A stretch of DNA of 64,000 nucleotides from UBA3103 sp002365855 (GCA_030627625.1 DAOURR010000001.1:52276-116275); one strand, 5' to 3'. Positions 17,035 to 25,655 are shown, numbered from the stretch's first letter. The notes: generated by a model not told the origin, from the letters alone. Numbers and translations are program-made.

Positions 17035-17972
17035 GCATAGCTTTTGTTTTTCCCGGCCAGTCTTCTCAGTACGTGGGTATGGGAAGCGAACTGTTTATGA
17101 ATTATCCAGAGGCTGCGGAGGTCTTTAAAAAAGCCGATGAAGCTTTAGGTTTTTCACTTTCGCGCCTTTGTTTTGAAGGTCCCGAGGAAGAATTGAACCA
17201 AACCGCTAATACTCAGCCTGCGGTGTTAACGGTGAGCGTTGCCTGCCTGGAGGTCTTGAAAAATGCGGCAGTTCCTGCGCCTTCTGCTTTGGCCGGGCAC
17301 AGCCTGGGTGAATTCACAGCGCTGGTGGCAGCGGGCTCAATATCATTTGAAGATGCTGTCCGCCTGGTCCGTAAACGGGGAGTGTACATGCAGGAGGCGG
17401 TGCCGCTGGGAGAGGGCGGCATGGCTGCGGTAATGGGGCTTTCCGGCGAGGCGGTAACGGAAGCATGCAGATTAGCGTCAGCTCACGGAATAATTGAAGC
17501 TGTGAACCTGAACTGCCCGGGACAGGTGGTTATAGCCGGTGATACAGCTGGGTTAAAGGCAGCAGAGGTTACTTTGAAAGAAGCCGGTTCCAGGCGCATC
17601 ATTCCGCTTCCCGTCAGCGCTCCATTTCATTCCAGCCTGATGGAGCCCGCCGGTGAGAAGCTGGCGAGGGACCTTGATGGCGTTGTTGTGATGGATCCCA
17701 AAATTCCGGTGGTGGCTAATTTCAGCGCTGATTTTGTAAACACCGGACTTGAGGTTAAAGCTTCGCTGGTCAGGCAGGTGTATAACCCGGTGCGCTGGGA
17801 GGAAAGTATACAAAAGCTTATTTCTTCTGGCAATAATATTTTTATCGAAGTGGGCCCAAGCAGGGTTCTCAGCGGTTTAATTAGAAAAATCAGCCGTAAG
17901 GCCAGAGTTTTTAATGTGGAGGATGAAAAGTCTTTGGAAAAAGTCCTTGCACTAGTTGAGGAGGTTGGCTAA
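17031..17972 (+). CDS. fabD: Malonyl-CoA:ACP transacylase
   Basis: Loads malonate onto ACP. 313 residues. VFPGQSSQYVGMGSEL at the N terminus, the nucleophile motif GHSLGEFTALVAAG, and PVSAPFHSSLMEPAGEKL with the catalytic His are all present. GTG start overlapping the fabK stop. It ends 1 bp before the fabG ATG, whose ribosome site lies within the last codons of fabD. Confidence 0.97.
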   Translation: MSIAFVFPGQSSQYVGMGSELFMNYPEAAEVFKKADEALGFSLSRLCFEGPEEELNQTANTQPAVLTVSVACLEVLKNAAVPAPSALAGHSLGEFTALVAAGSISFEDAVRLVRKRGVYMQEAVPLGEGGMAAVMGLSGEAVTEACRLASAHGIIEAVNLNCPGQVVIAGDTAGLKAAEVTLKEAGSRRIIPLPVSAPFHSSLMEPAGEKLARDLDGVVVMDPKIPVVANFSADFVNTGLEVKASLVRQVYNPVRWEESIQKLISSGNNIFIEVGPSRVLSGLIRKISRKARVFNVEDEKSLEKVLALVEEVG

Positions 17973-17973
17973 A

Positions 17974-18720
17974 ATGGTTCTTGATGGTAGGTCTGCCATT
18001 GTTACAGGCGCCTCGCGTGGAATCGGACGTTCGATCGCCATTGAACTGGCTAAAAAAGGAGCCCGTGTGGTGGTTAATTACGCCTCCAACGCAGGTGCGG
18101 CCGAGGATGTGGCAGGAATCATCCGTGAAAGCGGCGGGACAGCGCTGGTATGCCGTGCAAATGTGGCTGTGCCCGATGAGGCGGCTTTCCTGGTTAAAAA
18201 TGCCATTGATGAATTTGGCCGTATTGATATTCTGGTTAACAACGCGGGCATAACAAGGGACAATCTGCTCCTCAGGATGAAAGATGAAGACTGGGACGAA
18301 GTTTTAGGAGTAAATCTAAAAGGGGCATTTAACTGTGCCAGAGCGGCAGCCCGTTTTATGATCAAGAACCGTTATGGCCGGATTATCAATATCAGTTCCA
18401 TACTGGGTTTAATCGGAAACAGCGGTCAAGCGAATTACTGCGCCGCAAAAGCCGGTTTGCTGGGTTTAATGAAAGCCATGTCTAAAGAACTGGGATCCCG
18501 TAACATTACCGTTAACGCTGTTGCACCTGGGTTTATTTCTACGGAAATGACTGCGGGGCTGCCTGAAGAAACGAAAGAAATGATGCTGTCGCAGATTCCC
18601 TTGAAACGGTTTGGCGCCCCGGAAGATGTAGCCTGCCTGGTGGCTTTTTTGGCCTCGGATGCCGCAGCCTATATTACTGGGCAAACCATTGCAGTAGATG
18701 GCGGGATGGTGTGTACTTGA
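17974..18720 (+). CDS. fabG: 3-oxoacyl-ACP reductase
   Basis: NADPH-dependent short-chain dehydrogenase of fatty-acid elongation. The Rossmann motif TGASRGIGRSIA, NNAGITRDNLLLRM, the catalytic Ser-Tyr-Lys (ISSILGLIGNSGQANYCAAK) and the PGFISTEMT loop are all there; about 248 residues. The frame extends upstream to a TTG, but ATG 17974, about 9 nt after GAGGAGG, is the real start. Confidence 0.97.
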   Translation: MVLDGRSAIVTGASRGIGRSIAIELAKKGARVVVNYASNAGAAEDVAGIIRESGGTALVCRANVAVPDEAAFLVKNAIDEFGRIDILVNNAGITRDNLLLRMKDEDWDEVLGVNLKGAFNCARAAARFMIKNRYGRIINISSILGLIGNSGQANYCAAKAGLLGLMKAMSKELGSRNITVNAVAPGFISTEMTAGLPEETKEMMLSQIPLKRFGAPEDVACLVAFLASDAAAYITGQTIAVDGGMVCT

Positions 18721-18761
18721 GCTACAGGTGTTTAAGCAGCGGAAGGGGGTGATTGTAAGCT

Positions 18762-18992
18762 ATGGCAATTATTAAAAAGGTTAAAGCAATTATCGTTGAG
18801 CAGTTGGGGGTAGAGGAAGAAGAAGTTAAAATGGAATCATCCTTTGTTGATGATCTTGGGGCCGACTCTTTAGATATTGTTGAATTGGTAATGGCACTGG
18901 AAGAAGAATTCGAACTGGAAATCCCTGACGAAGACGCAGAAAAAATCCGCACGGTTAGTGAAGCCGTAAAATATATCCAGGACCAACAGTAA
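18762..18992 (+). CDS. acpP: Acyl carrier protein
   Basis: 76 residues, acidic, with the phosphopantetheine attachment serine in DLGADSLDIVELVMALEE. It carries the growing acyl chain for the enzymes encoded around it. ATG start behind AAGGGGGTGA. It is followed by an intrinsic terminator before fabF, which may raise acpP mRNA above that of downstream genes. Confidence 0.98.
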   Translation: MAIIKKVKAIIVEQLGVEEEEVKMESSFVDDLGADSLDIVELVMALEEEFELEIPDEDAEKIRTVSEAVKYIQDQQ

Positions 18993-19013
18993 GTATTAAT
19001 TTGTTTAGGTGTG

Positions 19014-19042
19014 AGTCCCGGGGGAAAACACGGGACTTTTTT
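19014..19042 (+). terminator. Terminator/attenuator between acpP and fabF
   Basis: AGTCCCG/CGGGACT stem with a 10-nt loop and six T. It lies inside the fab operon, where all genes continue in the same direction. Confidence 0.8.
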
Positions 19043-19061
19043 GAAAAGGGAGGAGTATTCA

Positions 19062-20297
19062 TTGCGTAAGCGGGTTGTAATTACCGGCATGGGGGTTATC
19101 TCCCCGGTGGGAACGGGGCTGAAACAGTTTTGGTCCTCTCTGACCGGAGGAGTTTCTGGGATCGGGCCGGTAACCAGGTTTGACCCGACAGATTACAGAA
19201 CCAAAATTGCGGGAGAAGTAAAGGATTTTGAGGCGTCTGAGTATTTAGACAAAAAGGAAGCCCGCCGGACAGACCGTTTTACTCATTTTGCGGTTGCGGC
19301 TACCGGAATGGCTATAGAGGACGCGGCACTTGATCTGAAAACATTAAACCGGGACCGGGTAGGGGTAATTCTTGGTTCAGGTATCGGCGGCATTGAGACT
19401 CTGGAGACCCAGGCCAGGATTCTGGCCAGCAAGGGTCCCGGCAAGGTCAGCCCATTTTTTGTGCCGATGATGATCGCTAATATGGGTGCCGGGCAGGTGG
19501 CGATCAGTTTTGGCCTGAAGGGTCCCAATATCACCAGTGTCAGCGCGTGCGCGTCGAGCAGCAATGCTATCGGGGACGCTTTTAAAATGCTTCAGTGGGG
19601 CCATGCCGACGTAATGATAACGGGAGGCACCGAAGCCCCTGTAACCCCTTTAGCAATGGCAGGATTTTGTTCAATGAAGGCGATGTCCTCCAGGAATGAT
19701 AAGCCCGAGAAGGCCAGCAGGCCCTTTGACGCTGGCAGGGATGGTTTTGTAGTTGGTGAGGGGGCGTCTATCCTGGTGATGGAAACCCTGGAAAACGCTC
19801 AGGCTAGAGGGGCAAGGGTTTACGCTGAGATAACGGGTTACGGCAGCTCATGCGACGCCTACCATATCACTGCGCCGGACCCTGAAGGCTGCGGAGCGGC
19901 TATTTGCATGACAGCGGCGCTGGCTGACGCTGGAATCAAGCCCCACGACGTGGACTATATAAACGCCCACGCTACGTCAACACCTCCGGGAGACAGAGCT
20001 GAAGTAATCGCGATTAAGAAGGTTTTCGGCCAACATGCTTATAAAATGGCGGTTAGCTCAACTAAATCCATGACCGGGCACCTCCTGGGCGCTGCAGGCG
20101 GGTTAGAGGCGGCAGTCTGCATCCTGTCCATCAATAGCGGCATGATCCCGCCTACGATCAATTACGAACAGCCTGAACCCGAGTGCGACCTTGATTTTGT
20201 TCCCAATCAAGTCAGGAAACGTGAGGTCAAAGTTGCCATGACCAACTCCTTTGGTTTTGGTGGACATAACGCTACACTTATTTTCAAAGAAAAGTAA
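19062..20297 (+). CDS. fabF: Beta-ketoacyl-ACP synthase II
   Basis: Elongating condensing enzyme. About 411 residues from TTG 19062, 8 nt after GGGAGGAG; upstream codons run through the terminator stem and are not used. RVVITGMGVISPVGTG at the N terminus, the catalytic Cys in SVSACASSSNAIGDAF, His in YINAHATSTPPGDRAE and KSMTGHLLGAAGG, and the end NSFGFGGHNATLIF are typical. Rnc follows 44 bp later. Confidence 0.97.
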   Translation: MRKRVVITGMGVISPVGTGLKQFWSSLTGGVSGIGPVTRFDPTDYRTKIAGEVKDFEASEYLDKKEARRTDRFTHFAVAATGMAIEDAALDLKTLNRDRVGVILGSGIGGIETLETQARILASKGPGKVSPFFVPMMIANMGAGQVAISFGLKGPNITSVSACASSSNAIGDAFKMLQWGHADVMITGGTEAPVTPLAMAGFCSMKAMSSRNDKPEKASRPFDAGRDGFVVGEGASILVMETLENAQARGARVYAEITGYGSSCDAYHITAPDPEGCGAAICMTAALADAGIKPHDVDYINAHATSTPPGDRAEVIAIKKVFGQHAYKMAVSSTKSMTGHLLGAAGGLEAAVCILSINSGMIPPTINYEQPEPECDLDFVPNQVRKREVKVAMTNSFGFGGHNATLIFKEK

Positions 20298-20341
20298 GAT
20301 GATGGAACTTGTTTTAAGTAAAAAACAACCAGGTGATTTCT

Positions 20342-21055
20342 ATGTCAAAAAAAAAGGAATGTATAGCCCGCCTGAAAAAATATTTAGGTGTGGCCTGGAG
20401 GAATGAAAATCTTCTCCTGCAGGCTCTGACCCACAGTTCATTTACATACGAAAATCGCCAAAACGGGTTCGAAAACAACCAGCGCCTGGAGTTTCTTGGA
20501 GATGCAGTTTTAGGTCTGGTTGTCAGCGACTTTCTATACCTTAACTACCCGGAACGCGATGAGGGAGATTTGACCAAACTTCGGGCGGCGCTGGTATGCG
20601 AGCCTTCCCTGGCCAGGGTAGCCAGGGAGCTTGAACTTGGTTGCTGTTTGAATATGGGCAAGGGTGAGGAGCGGTCAGGAGGAAGGGAGCGTCCTTCAAT
20701 CCTTGCCGATGCGCTTGAGGCTCTTTTAGGTGCAGTATACCTTGATCAAGGCTTGGAAACAGCGGGAAAACTTGCCGTCCTGTTTGTTGCGCCTGTAATC
20801 AAAGATGTCCTGGAAGGGCGCCTGGAGAGAGATTACAAGACTGAGCTGCAGGAAATAGTCCAGCAGCGCAGCAGTGAGCAGGTCCAGTACATTATTCTTA
20901 AAGAGGAAGGGCCGGATCATCACAAAACGTTTACGGCAGGCGTACTTTTCAAGGGTGAGCTGGCGGGCAGGGGCAAAGGACGCTCAAAAAAAGACGCCGA
21001 GCAGCAGGCAGCCAAGTCAGCGCTATTAAACCGCATTCCTTTTAAAAATAGGTAA
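20342..21055 (+). CDS. rnc: Ribonuclease III
   Basis: Double-strand-specific RNase that processes rRNA and mRNA. About 237 residues: RNase III signature QRLEFLGDAVLGLVVSDFLY with catalytic Glu/Asp, the second acidic site in DALEALLGAVYLDQG, then a C-terminal double-strand RNA-binding domain from about residue 160 ending in KKDAEQQAAKSALLN. ATG 20342 sits 7 nt after AGGTG. In most Bacillota smc follows rnc and precedes ftsY; here ftsY comes next after about 150 bp. Confidence 0.97.
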   Translation: MSKKKECIARLKKYLGVAWRNENLLLQALTHSSFTYENRQNGFENNQRLEFLGDAVLGLVVSDFLYLNYPERDEGDLTKLRAALVCEPSLARVARELELGCCLNMGKGEERSGGRERPSILADALEALLGAVYLDQGLETAGKLAVLFVAPVIKDVLEGRLERDYKTELQEIVQQRSSEQVQYIILKEEGPDHHKTFTAGVLFKGELAGRGKGRSKKDAEQQAAKSALLNRIPFKNR

Positions 21056-21208
21056 GAAAATTGTGATGGTGGTCATTTTTTTGTAATTAATGATCTCAGC
21101 CACAACCGCAGGCTAGCTTTACCCTGTTATTAGTATATTCCTTTAATTATTGCAATTATAATTTTGAATTTGGGACGATCAAATTGGTGGGAGGATGTTA
21201 GAAAGCTG

Positions 21209-22123
21209 ATGGGTTTCTTCAACCGTTTAAAAGAAAGCCTGACTAAAACCCGAAAAGGTTTTGTGGAAAAAATAGATAATCTTGTTCATCGCAGAAGAGT
21301 TATTGACGAAGAACTCTACGATGAGCTGGAAGAGGTTTTGATCCAGGCGGACACTGGTTTCAACACAGCCATAGAACTTGTTGAGAGGACAAGGCGTACC
21401 GTAAAAGAAAGGCGGGTGGATGATGCCGGTGAACTAAAACTAATATTAAAGGAACATGTACAGGATATGCTTGGCGCGGAGCAAGCGCCGGTTAACATAA
21501 ATATGTATGGCCCCACCGTAATAATGGTTGTGGGTGTTAACGGGGTTGGTAAAACTACAACAATCGGCAAACTTGCCCACCTCTATAAATCACAGGGGAA
21601 AAAAGTGCTTATTGGGGCGGCTGATACCTTCCGCGCCGCGGCCATTGACCAGTTGGAAGTATGGGCCGAACGCGTGGGAGTGGATTTAATCAAGCACCAG
21701 GAAGGGTCCGACCCTGCCGCTGTAGCTTATGACTCGCTGCAGGCGGCCAGGGCGCGTGGGGTGGACCTCTTAATCATAGATACTGCCGGCAGGCTTCATA
21801 CAAAAATAAACCTGATGGAAGAATTAAAGAAAATCGGCCGCGTGCTCAGCCGCGAGATGCCCGGCGCCCCGCATGAAGTGCTCCTGGTTCTGGATGCGAC
21901 TACCGGCCAGAACGCGCTAAGTCAGGCCAGGTTATTTGGTGAGGCCGCAGGTGTAACCGGTATCGCCCTGACCAAACTTGACGGAAGCGCCAAGGGAGGC
22001 ATGGTCATTGCGGTAAAACAGGATCTGAATATACCTGTTAAGATGATTGGGATTGGCGAAGGGCTGAATGATCTCAGGCCATTTTCGCCCGGTGAGTTTG
22101 CAGATGCGCTTTTTGATGATTAA
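21209..22123 (+). CDS. ftsY: Signal recognition particle receptor FtsY
   Basis: SRP-GTPase that docks Ffh-ribosome complexes at the membrane. About 304 residues with a short N-terminal region, the NG domain only. GTPase motifs: GVNGVGKTTTIGKLA, the DTFRAAA insertion-box element, DTAGRLH, and TKLDGSAKGG. The frame extends 15 codons upstream, but ATG 21209 (MGFFNRLKESL) fits the family start. Its ribosome site GGGAGG is rather far (about 14 nt). TATAAT at 21157-21162 may belong to its promoter but has no good -35. A terminator follows. Confidence 0.96.
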   Translation: MGFFNRLKESLTKTRKGFVEKIDNLVHRRRVIDEELYDELEEVLIQADTGFNTAIELVERTRRTVKERRVDDAGELKLILKEHVQDMLGAEQAPVNINMYGPTVIMVVGVNGVGKTTTIGKLAHLYKSQGKKVLIGAADTFRAAAIDQLEVWAERVGVDLIKHQEGSDPAAVAYDSLQAARARGVDLLIIDTAGRLHTKINLMEELKKIGRVLSREMPGAPHEVLLVLDATTGQNALSQARLFGEAAGVTGIALTKLDGSAKGGMVIAVKQDLNIPVKMIGIGEGLNDLRPFSPGEFADALFDD

Positions 22124-22165
22124 GTGTTGTTAGGCCGAGCCGGTCTTTTTTCAAAACTGTGGTCA

Positions 22166-22198
22166 AGACAGTTAGGGACGGACCCCACTGTCTTTTTT
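22166..22198 (+). terminator. Rho-independent terminator after ftsY
   Basis: AGACAGT/ACTGTCT stem, extended inward by GGG/CCC, followed by six T. The loop sequence AGGGACGGACCCC resembles the GGGGACGG-type dispersed sequences of clostridia. Confidence 0.8.
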
Positions 22199-22202
22199 CT
22201 TC

Positions 22203-23276
22203 TCAGGCTTGAAATGATTTTGCCGGGCGTTTTTTAACCAGAGGGTAGAGCAGGCTCAAGATGTCAATATTGCTATTGCTTAAGACCTGCTTTATGCCTG
22301 GAAGTGTCGCCACCCTGATCAGCCGGTCAATGCCGCTGCTGTCGAGAGTGTCGAGGATATCTCTGAACGCCGCCAGTCGCCTCATTCTGCTGACAATGGG
22401 CTCTACCAGCCTGTCATAATCCATATTCTCAGCAATCGCTATGCCCGCCAGGGCGCCGCTGGCCATACCAGACAGGGAATCAAGGCCGAGCAGGCTGTCG
22501 GAAAACCCGCCGCTGTTACCTGCCAGAAGTATATTGCCAACTCGCTGTTTAGATAAGAGCAAGCCAAGATGCTGTATTTCGAAAGCCTGGACAATTTCCG
22601 GCTCAAGCTTCGTACGGTATAAAAAGTCTTTCCAGTAGTCTTCCATCTCATCCCGGCTTGCTCCTGTAACAAGCAAAAGCAGCATTGCCCGCTCGCGGCT
22701 GAAAGGCAGCAGGCAGGCATGGCCACGCCCGGCGCAGCAGGTGTTGAAAAAGAGGGTGGCGGTCCCGGGGTCGTAATCACCCAGTAAAACCGCGCCCTTG
22801 AGCCAGGCGCTGTAAGTTTTTTCTACTATCTTCAATTCCACTGCGGTGTTAGAGTTCCCGTCGCAAACTACAACATAGTCGTATGCTCCGGCCAGTGAAT
22901 TGTAGCCGGCGCTGGTTCCAAACTTGACTGCAGAGCGCAGTTGTTTTGACAGCTGTACTTCCAGCGCTTTTTCACCCTGGCCCCGCTCTAACAGGATGCC
23001 CAGGTCCCCCCGTAGCTCATAAGAGCGCCGGGATGTGCGTATGGTCAACGTGTGAAGATTGGCGAGGGGCTTGAAATTAAACCCAAGCTTGGTGAAGATA
23101 TGCCTCAAGTGACGATAGCCCTGACGATCCAAGACCCTGAGCAAAGCTTGAACCATGGGGACGTTATAGCCAACCCTGTAGCTTTGCTCATATAGATCGG
23201 GATAAATGTTGCGTTGCTCGAGTTCAAGGGCACACGCCAGGCCGCACGGGCCCGCGCCAATTATTGCCACCCTCAA
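22203..23276 (-). CDS. FAD-dependent oxidoreductase, geranylgeranyl-reductase-like (paralog A)
   Basis: About 357 residues from TTG 23276, which follows AGGGAGG; the frame continues 24 codons upstream but the FAD motif would then be internal. N-terminal dinucleotide fold RVAIIGAGPCGLACALELE with a Glu/Asp-ended beta2 (PDLYEQ), a middle LEVQLSKQ... region, a YDYVVVCDGNS strand, and the second FAD motif ILLAGNSGGFSDSLLGLDS near 265. The usual G-D of that motif is G-N here and in the paralog at 24060-25121. A long helical C terminus follows (about 290-357). Substrate unknown. It is divergent from the membrane-protein gene at 23421 with about 145 bp between. Confidence 0.8.
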   Translation of the reverse strand: MRVAIIGAGPCGLACALELEQRNIYPDLYEQSYRVGYNVPMVQALLRVLDRQGYRHLRHIFTKLGFNFKPLANLHTLTIRTSRRSYELRGDLGILLERGQGEKALEVQLSKQLRSAVKFGTSAGYNSLAGAYDYVVVCDGNSNTAVELKIVEKTYSAWLKGAVLLGDYDPGTATLFFNTCCAGRGHACLLPFSRERAMLLLLVTGASRDEMEDYWKDFLYRTKLEPEIVQAFEIQHLGLLLSKQRVGNILLAGNSGGFSDSLLGLDSLSGMASGALAGIAIAENMDYDRLVEPIVSRMRRLAAFRDILDTLDSSGIDRLIRVATLPGIKQVLSNSNIDILSLLYPLVKKRPAKSFQA

Positions 23277-23420
23277 ATGTATAACCTCCCTAATCCCATA
23301 TAAAAAAATTTTCTTTATATTTTTCTCTTTAGGGGAAACATTAAACATTGAAAGGTGTTTTTTTATGATTATTAAGACGTATTAATAAGGGTTTTTTTAA
23401 GATTGCGAGAGGAGAAAGCA

Positions 23421-23909
23421 GTGGATATACCTTTATACAAGTTTGCCTGGCTGGTTACCGCCTTTATCGGCTGGGGCATCTTATTAGTCTTGGTGGACTG
23501 GTCCAGGCTTAAATACACGGTCTGGGGCGGGGTTATTACAGTAATGCTGCAGCTGATTGTGGATACCGGAGCGATCCATTTGCAGCTCTACCAGGTCGAA
23601 GGTATTTTTTATATTTTAACCTCATCGTTGTTTTTTACCGTTGGTATTGCGTTTACCATAGGAATATTAATCGCACAGACAATGCCGTCAACCCGTTCGC
23701 TGCAGGCAGTCAACATCCTGGTAATTACAGCGCTGTTCAGCCTGGAAGAGTTTCTGTATATTAAAGTGGGTGTTTTGGAGTATGTCAACTGGAATCAACC
23801 GGCCAGCGTGTTTGTAAATCTGCTGGTATTTACCAGCTTCACCTGGCTGGTGGACTCTATGGGTCTGAACCGGGCCGGCCGCCAGAGAAAGGGGGGCTAC
23901 AGGCTATGA
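23421..23909 (+). CDS. Five-helix membrane protein, CBO0543-like, unknown function
   Basis: About 162 residues with five hydrophobic segments (roughly 8-25, 35-55, 62-87, 95-115 and 128-150) and a basic tail ending GRQRKGGYRL. It resembles the small CBO0543-type membrane proteins of Bacillota from memory; I cannot confirm this. The frame opens at TTG 23403, but GTG 23421 lies about 7 nt after AGAGGAGA and is the better start. The stop overlaps the ATG of a 27-residue membrane peptide (ATGA). It lies between two paralogous FAD oxidoreductase genes, the second in the same direction, which suggests a shared pathway at the membrane. Confidence 0.8.
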   Translation: MDIPLYKFAWLVTAFIGWGILLVLVDWSRLKYTVWGGVITVMLQLIVDTGAIHLQLYQVEGIFYILTSSLFFTVGIAFTIGILIAQTMPSTRSLQAVNILVITALFSLEEFLYIKVGVLEYVNWNQPASVFVNLLVFTSFTWLVDSMGLNRAGRQRKGGYRL

Positions 23910-23989
23910 GCCTGCTGGAATTTTCTTTGTATTCACTGGGAATAGGAGCGCTGGTATTTACCTGGTTCAAATTCCTATCCAGGCTGTAG
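23906..23989 (+). CDS. 27-residue membrane peptide, translationally coupled
   Basis: ATG 23906 overlaps the upstream stop as ATGA, with a G-rich ribosome site (GGGGGG at 23890-23896) 9 nt away. The peptide has a short N terminus (MSLLEFSLYSL), one hydrophobic stretch GIGALVFTWFKFL and ends SRL. The coupling supports translation; the function is unknown. Confidence 0.6.
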   Translation: MSLLEFSLYSLGIGALVFTWFKFLSRL

Positions 23990-24059
23990 TAGAGCTGTAA
24001 CGTATGTTTAAGTTTTACCACAGTACCCCAGTTTATTTGAAAGGGGTTATAGACAGTTA

Positions 24060-25121
24060 TTGAGAGTCGCCATTATTGGAGCGGGGGTTTCAGGCCTGGC
24101 CTGTGCCAACGAGTTGGAGCGGCACGGGATAGCGCCGGATGTTTTTGAAGATCGCTGGCGATGCGGGGAACTATTCCCGCACGTTGGCGTGCTCCTGCAG
24201 ATCATGCACAGGCCGGTAAAAGACCTCGTTCAAGACCTTCAAGAAAACTATGATATCCACATAAAACCTCTTGGCAAACTCAAAAAAATTACTATGTACG
24301 CGCCTAAAACATCCGGAACCGTGTATGGTGACCTGGGGCATCTGATCAAGCTGGGGCAGTCGGAGGACAGCATTACCGGGCAATTGCTGGGTAGGTTAAA
24401 AAAAACTGTCATCAATTACAACTGCCGTGCTGATTTCCTGCAGCTTGCCCGGGCATATGACTATGTGGTGGTCGCCTCGGGAAATCAGCAGGCCGCCAGG
24501 GTCCTTGGCTGCTGGGAGGATTTGAACAAGTCCTGGGTCATGGGGGCAGTGGTGCTGGGCTCCTTTGATCCCGCCGCGATGATGATGTGGGTGAATACCG
24601 GGTACGCCAGAAACGGGTACGCCTATCTCACGCCCTTTGACCAAAATAGCGCGTCCCTGGTCCTGGTAGTCACCGATGTTGCCAGAGATGAAATTTACAG
24701 CTACTGGGAAAAGTTCTGGCGCGTGGAAAAACTTTCGTATAAAGTGGCAGAACTCTGGGACCTTGAGCATGTTGCCGGATTTGTTTACCCGCACCAGGTT
24801 GATAATATCATTTTGGCCGGCAACGCCGGGGGATTTCTGGAATCCTTCCTCGGGTTTGGCCACGTTAAGGCCCTAAGGAGCGGCGTTTATGCCGCGAGGT
24901 CGATAGCAGGAGGGGGGAAATATGAGGAAAGCATCGAACAGCTTCAAGAGAACATAAGGGTCTCCAGCACACTGAGGAAGCAACTAGATCGTTTAAAAAA
25001 TGAAGACTACGATCATCTGGTCGCCTTCTTAACCACGCCGGGCATAAAACAGCTTTTTTACAACACCAATCTTGACATGTTCAAGCTTATGGGCAAGATG
25101 CTGGACATGATCAAAAAATAA
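24060..25121 (+). CDS. FAD-dependent oxidoreductase, geranylgeranyl-reductase-like (paralog B)
   Basis: 353 residues, homologous along its full length to the product of 22203-23276: MRVAIIGAGVSGLACANELE, YDYVVVASGNQ, and the second FAD motif IILAGNAGGFLESFLGFGH again with G-N instead of G-D. Both also share the ending LxTPGIKQ-(V/L)-x-x-N-(S/T)-N-(I/L)-D. TTG start at 24060. It follows the small membrane proteins by 70 bp and is likely in their operon. The substrate is not deducible; reduction of an isoprenoid or quinone-like lipid is one possibility, from the family and the membrane neighbours. Confidence 0.8.
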   Translation: MRVAIIGAGVSGLACANELERHGIAPDVFEDRWRCGELFPHVGVLLQIMHRPVKDLVQDLQENYDIHIKPLGKLKKITMYAPKTSGTVYGDLGHLIKLGQSEDSITGQLLGRLKKTVINYNCRADFLQLARAYDYVVVASGNQQAARVLGCWEDLNKSWVMGAVVLGSFDPAAMMMWVNTGYARNGYAYLTPFDQNSASLVLVVTDVARDEIYSYWEKFWRVEKLSYKVAELWDLEHVAGFVYPHQVDNIILAGNAGGFLESFLGFGHVKALRSGVYAARSIAGGGKYEESIEQLQENIRVSSTLRKQLDRLKNEDYDHLVAFLTTPGIKQLFYNTNLDMFKLMGKMLDMIKK

Positions 25122-25197
25122 GCCCAGCGAAAACAGAAGCCATGTGTAGATACGTATTTTACTTGAATCTGGAACTTAAAGTATCTTATTTACTCAT

Positions 25198-25425
25198 TTA
25201 TACTTTTTTATCTGAGAAAAATATTTTTCTGACTGCGGAGGGCCTGGACTCTATGAACAGGATTTCTTTCTGAAGCATTTCAATATCACTTGTTTCTTCG
25301 TCCCTTAAACGGGCGAACAGTTCACGCGCGACCGGGTTTATCGCTTTTACCATGCACTCGTTATAGAAGAGCTGGTTGCTTATTTTTTCTTCGAGGGCCT
25401 GGTAAAGATAATTAAGAGCATCCAT
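25198..25425 (-). CDS. Small helical protein, ferritin-like/CotF-like half
   Basis: About 75 residues from ATG 25425 (AGGAG 8 nt upstream); a GTG three codons earlier overlaps the ribosome site. Two amphipathic helices with E/H-type positions (LYQALEEKISNQLFYNECM and LFARLRDEETSDIEMLQKE) look like half of a ferritin-like four-helix bundle, as in rubrerythrin- or CotF-type proteins. Too short to form a di-iron site alone; it could dimerise or pair with the product of the next gene upstream, 17 bp away. Confidence 0.65.
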   Translation of the reverse strand: MDALNYLYQALEEKISNQLFYNECMVKAINPVARELFARLRDEETSDIEMLQKEILFIESRPSAVRKIFFSDKKV

Positions 25426-25442
25426 ATGTACCACTCCTGTGA

Positions 25443-25655
25443 TTATACCTGCATGTTTAAATTGTTCGCCACGGCTTTGATCTGGTCCAGGTGTGCCCGA
25501 CTGATCCGGGCAAAATCATTAAACATTGCTTCAAGCTTTTTGTCCCCGGTAATTCCGGCAAGGTGGTCATACCTCACCACTCTCTGCTCTTCCCGGTGGA
25601 CGGCTTCTATAAAAACATTATTCAGGAACTCCGCTTGAGATAATTTTGACACCAT
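25443..25655 (-). CDS. Small helical protein, ferritin-like half, partner of the next gene
   Basis: About 70 residues from ATG 25655 (ribosome site GGAGGG). Two helices (SQAEFLNNVFIEAVHREEQR and LEAMFNDFARISRAHLDQIK). The pattern E..H(R)EE in helix 1 and D..H in helix 2 is like a ferritin-like helix pair. It is first in a two-gene operon with 25198-25425. Their similar length and design suggest a heteromeric bundle, possibly iron-binding; this is inference. Confidence 0.65.
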   Translation of the reverse strand: MVSKLSQAEFLNNVFIEAVHREEQRVVRYDHLAGITGDKKLEAMFNDFARISRAHLDQIKAVANNLNMQV

